Source of the DNA: DAISKN01 sp963716925
GTDB lineage: Bacteria > Acidobacteriota > Vicinamibacteria > Marinacidobacterales > SMYC01
Direction of reading: 5' to 3'
DNA: 64,000 nt
Assembly (NCBI GenBank): GCA_963716925.1
Contig: CAVQUX010000011.1
Coordinates: forward strand, 124,001-188,000
Part shown: positions 55,297 through 62,055 of the stretch, piece after piece
How positions within the stretch are numbered: position 1 is the stretch's first letter
Layout: each line of letters begins with the position of its first letter
Notes under the pieces: model-generated
The model's input: only the letters and a program-made list of their open reading frames with translations
Told to the model about the DNA's origin: nothing
Databases searched by the model: none
Made by a program: the position numbers and the translations under genes

Positions 55297-56187
55297 TCAC
55301 TTCGAGTCGAGCTCGATGCGGCCGTCCATGGTGCTGAAGAGCAGTAGCGGCCCGCCTTCGCCGAGCCTCCCCCGAAGACGGTTATCGTCTTCCTCTCGTC
55401 CGGCGCGGTCGAACGACGAGAGTCGATTCGAGATTCGCCCGTCGCTCGCGGTGGCGTCGATTTCCGCGGCCGCGGCCGACGGGAGCAGGACGCGGATCGC
55501 GCCGTCCGCCGTCCTCACGACCCAACCCTCCGTCGATGCCGGCCAATCGGTGCAGACGATACGGATGCCGCCGTCGCCCGTTATCGCTTCGAGGCGTACG
55601 AAGATCCCTTCGAGCTCGATGCCGCCGTCGTCGGTCGCGGCCTCGACCCTGGCGTCGAGCTCCCGCCCGACGATCGAGCCATCCTCCGTCCGAAGCCGGA
55701 TCTCCCCCGACGTCCGCTGGACGAAGATACGGCCGTCACCGCTTTCGGCTCGCACCCGTCCTTCGATTCCCTCGATCTGGATCCGGCCGTCGTCGGTCAC
55801 GATCTCCAGGTCCGATTCGCGAGGCACCCGAAGGCTCAAGTCCGTCCGGAGGTCTCCTCCGAAGGGAGGAATGTCGTCGACCCGGCCCTCGAAGCGGATC
55901 CGCGCGCCTTCCTCGGATGCGAGCGCGGAAACCTCGATGCGCTCGAGCAGCCCTCGAGCGGTCTCGCGGTCCACGGAGCGCGCGCCTTTGAGGAACTCCC
56001 CTTCGATCGCCCGCGAGTCCCGGATACCCTGGATCTCGACCGAGCCCTCTTCGATGCGGACCTCGATCTTCGGCCGCTCCGACTTCGCTTCGAATCGGAA
56101 CTCTTCGACCGACTTCTCTTCGACGCGCTGCGGGTCGCATGCTGAGAGCCCAAGAGCGACGAGGGCCGCGGGAAGCACGATCCTCAT
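55297..56187 (-). CDS. DUF4097-type lipoprotein
   Basis: 296 residues with a lipoprotein signal (MRIVLPAALVALGLSAC). The mature protein is a right-handed beta-helix-like series of short repeats (DLEIVTDDGRIQIEGIEGRV, GDGRIFVQRTSGEIRLRTED, ATDDGGIELEGIFVRLEAIT) typical of DUF4097/DUF4098 proteins. Last gene of the ECF operon, overlapping the previous gene by 4 nt. Probably a surface or periplasmic structural protein; function unknown. Confidence 0.82.
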   Translation of the reverse strand: MRIVLPAALVALGLSACDPQRVEEKSVEEFRFEAKSERPKIEVRIEEGSVEIQGIRDSRAIEGEFLKGARSVDRETARGLLERIEVSALASEEGARIRFEGRVDDIPPFGGDLRTDLSLRVPRESDLEIVTDDGRIQIEGIEGRVRAESGDGRIFVQRTSGEIRLRTEDGSIVGRELDARVEAATDDGGIELEGIFVRLEAITGDGGIRIVCTDWPASTEGWVVRTADGAIRVLLPSAAAAEIDATASDGRISNRLSSFDRAGREEDDNRLRGRLGEGGPLLLFSTMDGRIELDSK

Positions 56188-57815
56188 GACTCCACCGGCT
56201 CGAGGCGGATGTCGCCGTAGCTCGTCTCGACGGTGACCGCGTGGGTCGAGGAGCCGAGGGCCCCGGTCCAGGCTCTTCCCGCCCCTCGGCGTTCCTCGAG
56301 GACCTCGAGTCCGGGAACGTTCGAATGCAGCTCGCCGTCCTCGGCGCTTCCTTCGAATCGCAGGGACGCCCCCGGAGGAATCCGCAGCTCGACGTCTCCA
56401 TAGGTCGTTTGAAGGCTCACGCTGCCCGCGAGCAGCGCCGTCGATGCGGTCACTCCTGCGTGGGTTGCCCGGACCGACAGGCTCGAGCCGAAGGCAGCGA
56501 CGCGGACGTCCTCGTTGGAGCTCTCGATCTCGACCGCACCCTCGACCTCCTCGACCGTTACCTGCGACAGCGGAGACTTCACTCGCGCAGATCCCCGGAC
56601 TCCGACCACGGTCACCGGCTCGTCGCGATCGTCGATCGCGACGTTCCCCGCAATGTCCCGCGCCTGGATCGGCGCGTTGGTCGCCTCGACGGTCAAATCC
56701 CCCTGGACGTCGCGCACGAAGATCGACCCGTGGCTGTTGGCCACCGCGGCGCTCCCGCCCGCGGACTCGATCGAGACCTCAGCGTGCTGCGCCGTCACCC
56801 GGAGCTCCCCTCCGATACGGGAAGCCTGGATGCGCGCGTGCCGGTTCTCGAGGGTCGCCTTTCCGGTGACGTCTTCCGCCACCAGCCGGCCGTGGCTGGT
56901 CTCCGCCCGCAGGTCTCCGTCGATGTCCTCGGCCACGATCGAACCCCCGCGGTTGACGAGCTCGACCGCTCCCGAGATCCCGCTCACCCGGATCTCTCCG
57001 TGCCGGGTCGTCGCCTTGAGGCCCCCCTTCAGGTTCCCCGCCTCGATCCCGTCGTGCGCGGTCTCGATCCGGACCGGTCCTTCGATGTCGAACGCGGAAA
57101 CGCGTCCACGATGGTTTTCTATCGCGACCGAAACGTGTTTCGGAACCCGGAGGTCCAGGTCGCACTCGACGCGCGCTCTTCGCTCGGGTCCTCCGGGGAG
57201 AACCACGGCGAGCCGCGCCACGGGGCCGCTCGCGTCGAAGTCGATCGAAACGGCGTCGGCGATGGCGGAGGCGTCGCTTTCGGACGCATGGTGAACTCGT
57301 TTCGTGAACCGGACTTCGATCTCGGTTCCCTCGCCCCCCTGGACGTTCACGACACCGCCGGGGTTGACGATAGAGACTTCGCCGGCCCCACCGAGCTGGA
57401 AACGCGCCTCGCCGGGAAAGCGATGGACCGGAGCGCCCACCAGGGACAGAGTGCCGAGCCCGACGATGTCTTCGAGCTTCTCACCCGATACCTCCTCCAG
57501 GACGCGCCGCCCCGCGCTGATGCCCAGACCGCAGACGACGATGAGCACCAGGAGCACGATCTCGAACGCACCGACCCGCGCACGAGAAGGCTGGGCGAAG
57601 CGCTGGTAGAGTTTCACCAATCCCCAGAGAACCAAGAGAACCGGCCAGTAATCCGCGAACAACACGAAACCCTGGCGCAGCAGGGGAAGCAGCGCATAGT
57701 CGAAGAGATTCTGCGCAAGGAACAGGACCCCGGTCGCGATCAGGAGGATCCCGAGGACCAGAGCGCAGCCGCTCCGCCCTCCCGAGCGTGCGTCCGTCGC
57801 CGCGACCTCAGACAT
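56184..57815 (-). CDS. Membrane protein with large DUF4097 beta-repeat domain
   Basis: 543 residues. The N-terminus has three hydrophobic segments (ALVLGILLIATGVLFLA; LVLWGLVKLY; FEIVLLVLIVVCGLGI). About 400 residues of regular beta repeats follow, with units of the type GxVxVxxxxGxVxxxxxxGxI (for example GGSIVAEDIDGDLRAETSHG). It overlaps the previous gene by 8 nt. Paralogous in its repeat part to the lipoprotein encoded next. Likely an envelope sensor or scaffold of the ECF pathway; inference. Confidence 0.8.
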   Translation of the reverse strand: MSEVAATDARSGGRSGCALVLGILLIATGVLFLAQNLFDYALLPLLRQGFVLFADYWPVLLVLWGLVKLYQRFAQPSRARVGAFEIVLLVLIVVCGLGISAGRRVLEEVSGEKLEDIVGLGTLSLVGAPVHRFPGEARFQLGGAGEVSIVNPGGVVNVQGGEGTEIEVRFTKRVHHASESDASAIADAVSIDFDASGPVARLAVVLPGGPERRARVECDLDLRVPKHVSVAIENHRGRVSAFDIEGPVRIETAHDGIEAGNLKGGLKATTRHGEIRVSGISGAVELVNRGGSIVAEDIDGDLRAETSHGRLVAEDVTGKATLENRHARIQASRIGGELRVTAQHAEVSIESAGGSAAVANSHGSIFVRDVQGDLTVEATNAPIQARDIAGNVAIDDRDEPVTVVGVRGSARVKSPLSQVTVEEVEGAVEIESSNEDVRVAAFGSSLSVRATHAGVTASTALLAGSVSLQTTYGDVELRIPPGASLRFEGSAEDGELHSNVPGLEVLEERRGAGRAWTGALGSSTHAVTVETSYGDIRLEPVES

Positions 57816-58314
57816 TGCCGCGCTCTTCCTCCGCGATCTCCTCGTGCGACATCGGGGGGATCGGTCCGATCGACTCGATGGAGGGTACCGCCGGAGTCGC
57901 CGCCTCGGGCCGACGCCTCAGGATGAAGATCCCGAGCGCGATCAAGGCGACCGGCCACAGCCGCGAAACCCACGCGAAATCGATGAGGTCGAAGTTCTCG
58001 AGCGTGAAGAGGACGCCGAGGCCGATGAGGATATAGCCCCACCATTTGGTGATGCCGAAATCCGGGCCCCTGGGAGGGGTGCCCCCCGCGGCGATGATCC
58101 GGTTCACCTCGACCGCCGCTCGATGCGAGTCCACCATGGCGTAGAGAACGAGAAACGGGATGAGGATTCCGAAAGGACCACCCTCGTCCGCCATCCGGAT
58201 GGTGAGAATGAACGAGAGGCCTATGAGGAACCCCTTGGCGGCCTGACCCACGTAGACGTGCCCGAGGCCGGGGAGGAGCGAAAGGAAGACGGCCGCGGAT
58301 GGAGAGCGTTTCAT
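57808..58314 (-). CDS. Small membrane protein with DUF5668-like C-terminus
   Basis: 168 residues. The N-terminal part resembles TM2-type proteins (AAVFLSLLPGLGHVYVGQAA, KGFLIGLSFILTI). Later WWGYILIGLGVLFTLENFDL and LWPVALIALGIFILRRR form the DUF5668/LiaF-like helical pair. The tail is acidic (SHEEIAEEERGNV). It overlaps both operon neighbours by 4 and 8 nt. Confidence 0.75.
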   Translation of the reverse strand: MKRSPSAAVFLSLLPGLGHVYVGQAAKGFLIGLSFILTIRMADEGGPFGILIPFLVLYAMVDSHRAAVEVNRIIAAGGTPPRGPDFGITKWWGYILIGLGVLFTLENFDLIDFAWVSRLWPVALIALGIFILRRRPEAATPAVPSIESIGPIPPMSHEEIAEEERGNV

Positions 58315-58949
58315 GAATTACTCCTTGCTGTATAGGTTGATTGGCCCGCTGTTCTTCTCAGAGGGCTTGGAATCGGGTGGCTCGAGCGAGAGGATTCATC
58401 CTCGCGGTCGTCCCGGCGGCGCAGCTCTTCCAGATCGCGCAGGCGCTCGTTCAGCCGGTCGAGGCGGTTCTCGAAAGCGACTCCGACCGTCATGCGCAGC
58501 ACGTTGAGATCCTCGATCCAGCGGGCCGTTCGGTGATAGGTGCGGACTCCCAGGCTGTAGCCTTGATGCGCCCTCTGCGAAACGCTTCGGGACCAACCCG
58601 AGAGGAACTCCGGTGGACGAAACAGAAGGACGGCGGCGAGGACCGCGGCGGCGGCGAGGCCGCTTCCGAAACTTCGCCAGAACGACGCGTCGGTCTCGAA
58701 GGCGGCTCCGCTCCGACGGGCGGCGAGGAGCGCCGGCCGGGTGCGCTCGAGTATGAGCGTCGTCAGGTTCGAAGGCGGCTCCGGCGACTGAAAGGTCCCG
58801 AAGAGCGACAGGACTTCTTTCAGGGACTCCGTGAGGGTCCGGCATTCCTCGCAATTCCGGAGATGGTTCTCGAGCTCTCGGCTCAGAAGCGGAGAAAGGG
58901 TTTCTTCGAGGTAGTCCGACAGGAGCTCTTGTTGTCGTCGGCAGCTCAC
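58311..58949 (-). CDS. Anti-sigma factor with zf-HC2 domain
   Basis: 212 residues. An N-terminal zinc-binding anti-sigma domain (CRRQQELLSDYLEE, then HLRNCEECRTL, the H-x3-C-x2-C motif) is followed by one membrane helix (GLAAAAVLAAVLLF) and a C-terminal periplasmic part with a helical segment (NRLDRLNERLRDLEELRRRD). It overlaps the sigma gene by 4 nt. It should hold the ECF sigma factor inactive at the inner membrane. Confidence 0.85.
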   Translation of the reverse strand: MSCRRQQELLSDYLEETLSPLLSRELENHLRNCEECRTLTESLKEVLSLFGTFQSPEPPSNLTTLILERTRPALLAARRSGAAFETDASFWRSFGSGLAAAAVLAAVLLFRPPEFLSGWSRSVSQRAHQGYSLGVRTYHRTARWIEDLNVLRMTVGVAFENRLDRLNERLRDLEELRRRDDREDESSRSSHPIPSPLRRTAGQSTYTARSNS

Positions 58950-59605
58950 GCGTCTCCTCCTTTCTTGACGCCAGGCCCGGTCTTACCGCCAGGCCCGGTC
59001 TTATCACCGAGCCCGGTCTCCCCCAGGATTACGCTCCACTCGGCGCGTCTGCGCTTCAGGAGCTTCGCGAGCTCGAGCCGGCCCCGGTTGATGCGGGACT
59101 TCACCGTGCCCAGCGGGATCTCGAGCATAGCGGCCATCTCCTCGTAGCTCATCCCCTGCAAATCCCTGAGAATGACCGCCTGACCCAGTTCCGAGGGGAG
59201 TCGGTCGATGACCTGACGCAGCCAGCTCGCGAGGTCTTTCTCCTCCAGCGCGCGGTGAGGATCGTTTCCGGCCGCCGTATCCCGGGCGACGGCGACCAGC
59301 TCCTCGGACTCTTCGCCGTCGATGACCATCGAGCGCTCGCGCCGCCGCCTCCGGTAGTGATCGATGGCGTAGTTCCGGGCGACCCGCTGGAGCCAGGCCG
59401 GAAGGCTCCCGCTCGTGTCGAAGGTGCGAAGTGCTCCGAGCAGGTGCAGGAAGATCTCCTGGGCAAGCTCTTCGGCCTCGTCCGCCCTGCCCGTGAACTG
59501 AAACGCGACATGCCAAACCTTTCTCTGAAATCGACCGACGAGGACGCTCCACGCCTCTTCGTCGCCGCTGGCGCATCGGCGCGCGAGCTCACCGTCTTCT
59601 AGCAA
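58946..59605 (-). CDS. ECF-type RNA polymerase sigma factor
   Basis: 219 residues. Region 2 (FQRKVWHVAFQFTGRADEAE, ELAQEIFLHLLGALRTFD, WLQRVARNYAIDHYRRRRRE) and region 4 (LPSELGQAVILRDLQGMSYE, EMAAMLEIPLGTVKSRINRG) are clear. The C-terminal tail is an 18-bp tandem repeat product (GDKTGPGGKTGPGVKKGG). First gene of a five-gene overlapping operon with its anti-sigma factor and DUF4097 envelope proteins. Confidence 0.92.
   Translation of the reverse strand: MLEDGELARRCASGDEEAWSVLVGRFQRKVWHVAFQFTGRADEAEELAQEIFLHLLGALRTFDTSGSLPAWLQRVARNYAIDHYRRRRRERSMVIDGEESEELVAVARDTAAGNDPHRALEEKDLASWLRQVIDRLPSELGQAVILRDLQGMSYEEMAAMLEIPLGTVKSRINRGRLELAKLLKRRRAEWSVILGETGLGDKTGPGGKTGPGVKKGGDA
58967..59020. repeat. 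Three 18-bp tandem repeats in the sigma factor 3' end
   Basis: Three adjoining 18-bp units (58967-58984, 58985-59002, 59003-59020) share CC[AG]GGCCCGGTCT-type sequence. They encode KTGPG-type repeats in the sigma factor tail, keeping frame. Confidence 0.7.
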
Positions 59606-59835
59606 CGAGCCCGCCTCCGCTTTCGTGCCAAGTCCAACCCCATGAACGGGGTTACCGACCGCAAAGTTCCGGCAAAGGCGCGCGGCGGCCTCGCGGAGCC
59701 CGAACGGGGTGGGGAATCGGTAGGCGGGATAATGGCGCTAAACTGCCGTACTTTTTGACTTTCTCTCGTCATTGCAGTAAACCTACCGCGCCAGCGGCGG
59801 CGGTCCTTCGGCCGCTCCCTCAGAAGCTCGAACCC

Positions 59836-60837
59836 GTGAAAAAAGTGCTCGGCTCTCCCAAGGTGCATACTGCCGCGATCCTCATCGTGACCGTCGCCTT
59901 GCTGTGGCTCTTCTTTCGAGGAGTGAACCTGGGCGAGATCCGGAGGAGCCTTTCGAGCGCGAAACCCGCCCCCATCTTCTGGTCGCTGGTCTTCACCATG
60001 GCGACCTACATGATCCGCGCGCTGCGCTGGCAAGGACTCCTCGTTCCTCTCGGCCGCGCAGGTCTCGCGAACTGCTTCAGCGCCACGGTCATCGGCTTCA
60101 TGGTGAACTTTCTCGCACCCGGCCGCCTGGGAGAAATCGCGCGCCCTTACCTCCTCGCGAGGCGCGAGGGGTTCTCCGCTTCCGGGGCGTTCGCGACGAT
60201 TCTACTCGAGCGCATGTTCGACCTGGTGGCGGTCGTGTTCTTCATAGCCTTCCGGCTCCTCGCGGGCCCGAAGCTGGCGAGAAGCCCGGAGATCGTCTTC
60301 TCGCTCCAGATCGGGGGCGTCCTCGGCCTCGGGTTCGCCGTCGTCGCCCTCGCCTCGATGTTCCTCTTCGCGCGCTACCCCGAGCCCTCGATGGCGGTCG
60401 CGCGCTGGTTTCTGCGGGTGCTCCCTCACGGTCTCGCGGCCCGAGTCGCGAGCTTCCTCGAAACCTTTCGCGCCGGCCTGGGGGTCCTGGTCCACGGGGC
60501 GGGACTGGTGAAGGCGTTCCTTTGGTCGCTCCTCCTGTGGCTCGCGATCTGCCTCTCGTTCTGGCTCGCGGCCCGGGCTCTGGCCGTCGACTTCCGGTTC
60601 GGAGACACGCTGCTGGTGATCGGGTTTCTGACCGTCGGCGTCATGGTTCCCACCCCGGGGTCCATCGGCGGCTATCACTACATGTGCTCCCTGGCGTTGA
60701 CCACACTCTTCGACATCGCCCCGAGCCCCGCGGCGGCGGTGGCGCTCGTGGCCCACGCGATTTCGTTCCTCCCGGTCACGATTCTGGGTATCTTGTTGTT
60801 CGTGAAAGCGGGCCTGACCGTGAGCGAGTTGAAGTAG
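59836..60837 (+). CDS. UPF0104 / lysylphosphatidylglycerol synthase-like membrane protein
   Basis: 333 residues from the GTG at 59836; upstream in-frame starts to 59755 are possible. About eight membrane helices are seen (IWS/LVFTMATYMIRALRWQGL near the start). The family motif NCFSATVIGFMVNFLAPGRL, then GEIARPYLLARREG, and GAFATILLERMFDLVAV are diagnostic of UPF0104 flippase-like proteins. The end has PTPGSIGGYHYM. Possible role in lipid or polyprenyl sugar translocation. Divergent from the ECF operon. Confidence 0.88.
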   Translation: MKKVLGSPKVHTAAILIVTVALLWLFFRGVNLGEIRRSLSSAKPAPIFWSLVFTMATYMIRALRWQGLLVPLGRAGLANCFSATVIGFMVNFLAPGRLGEIARPYLLARREGFSASGAFATILLERMFDLVAVVFFIAFRLLAGPKLARSPEIVFSLQIGGVLGLGFAVVALASMFLFARYPEPSMAVARWFLRVLPHGLAARVASFLETFRAGLGVLVHGAGLVKAFLWSLLLWLAICLSFWLAARALAVDFRFGDTLLVIGFLTVGVMVPTPGSIGGYHYMCSLALTTLFDIAPSPAAAVALVAHAISFLPVTILGILLFVKAGLTVSELK

Positions 60838-60995
60838 CGGGCTTATGAGGCATTACATCAGGCCTGTGCGAGCGGAGCGAAAGCCTGGGGGGGCCGGCGG
60901 CGGCGCCCGGAGGGCGCCCTTATTGGAGCGCTGGGGGTCGGGCCCCGCGCGCTTATGAAGCAATAGGCGAGCATTCAAGTGAGGAGAAACGACAG
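60838..60995 (+). other. GC-rich structured gap before nrdR
   Basis: The gap contains a hairpin at 60902-60918 (GGCGCCC-gga-GGGCGCC) followed by CTTATT, which may end the UPF0104 transcript. A second GC-rich block (GGGCCCCGCGCGC) follows. No gene is seen. Confidence 0.4.
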
Positions 60996-61472
60996 GTGAA
61001 ATGTCCCTTCTGCGGCCATCTGGCGGACAAGGTCGTCGATTCGAGAGAGAGCAAGGAAGGCGAGGCCATAAGGCGCCGCCGCCAGTGCCTCAAATGCGGG
61101 CGGCGGTTCACGAGCTATGAACGGCTCGACCGCATCGACTATCGAGTGGTGAAAAAGGACGGCCGGCGCGAGCGTTTCGACCGGGAAAAGTTGATGAGCG
61201 GGATCCTCAAGGCCTGCGAGAAGCGGGCGGTTCCCGTGACCCGTCTCGAGGCGATCGTGGACCAGCTCGAGCAGCGGCTCCACGACAGCCCCGACAAGGA
61301 GCTCGCCACCACCCAGATCGGCGAGTTCGTCATGTCGGAGCTCAAGAGCCTGGACCAGGTGGCCTACGTGCGGTTCGCCTCCGTCTACCGAGACTTCAAG
61401 GACGCGCACGAGTTCGTGGAGACGATCCGTTCGCTGCTCGGAAGGCACGATCTCGGGGTGAGCGGCGAATAG
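60996..61472 (+). CDS. nrdR: Transcriptional repressor NrdR
   Basis: 158 residues from a GTG giving KCPFCGHLADKVVDSR. The zinc ribbon (CPFC near the start, CLKC about 28 residues later) is followed by the ATP-cone (RRRQCLKCGRRFTSYERLDR, VVKKDGRRERFDREKLMSGI) and the C-terminal VAYVRFASVYRDFKDAHEF. It represses ribonucleotide reductase genes, which are not in this window. AGGAGAAA lies upstream. Confidence 0.96.
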   Translation: MKCPFCGHLADKVVDSRESKEGEAIRRRRQCLKCGRRFTSYERLDRIDYRVVKKDGRRERFDREKLMSGILKACEKRAVPVTRLEAIVDQLEQRLHDSPDKELATTQIGEFVMSELKSLDQVAYVRFASVYRDFKDAHEFVETIRSLLGRHDLGVSGE

Positions 61473-61476
61473 CTCG

Positions 61477-62055
61477 ATGACGCCCAGGCTCCGGCAAGCG
61501 GCGTTTCTGGCCCTGCTCCTGGGCGCGGGGAAGGCGGCCGCGGAAGGCGCGGACATCGAGGACCTGGTTCCCGTGGTCCGGAGCGACGGCATTTTCGTCA
61601 GCTTCCGCGCGGACGACGCCTTCAACGAGGACATCGAGCACGCCATCCGAACCGGCCTCGAGGTGATCTTCCGCTACAATGTGGAGCTGAAGCGGCCGCG
61701 CGGGATCTGGCTCGACGGGCAGGTCGCGCGGCGCGTGATCTCGGCTACGGTCACGTACGACAACCTGACCAAGCGCTACAGATTGACTCGGGAGATAGAC
61801 GGCAAGATCGACGCCACCGAAGTCGTCGCCGATGCCGAGGCGATGAGACGATTCATGACGACGTTCGAGTCGCTGCGCCTGTTCGAGCTCACGGTGCTCG
61901 AGCCCAACGACTCCTACTACGTCCGCGTCAAGGGCGTGATGCGGGAGCGCAACCTGCTGCTCCTGATTCCCTGGGACGTCGGAACCGAGTGGAAGGAGGC
62001 GCGCTTCGACTACGTTCCCTCGAGCCCCTCCAGCCGTTCGAGCTCGTCGCGATGA
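61477..62055 (+). CDS. Secreted DUF4390 protein
   Basis: 192 residues with a signal peptide (LRQAAFLALLLGAGKAAAEG). DUF4390 features: SDGIFVSFRADDAFNEDIEH, AIRTGLEVIFRYNVELKRPR and VTYDNLTKRYRLTREIDG. The gene starts 4 nt after nrdR and its stop overlaps the NtrY start (ATGA). DUF4390 genes are often found directly before ntrYX; their role is unknown. Confidence 0.87.
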   Translation: MTPRLRQAAFLALLLGAGKAAAEGADIEDLVPVVRSDGIFVSFRADDAFNEDIEHAIRTGLEVIFRYNVELKRPRGIWLDGQVARRVISATVTYDNLTKRYRLTREIDGKIDATEVVADAEAMRRFMTTFESLRLFELTVLEPNDSYYVRVKGVMRERNLLLLIPWDVGTEWKEARFDYVPSSPSSRSSSSR

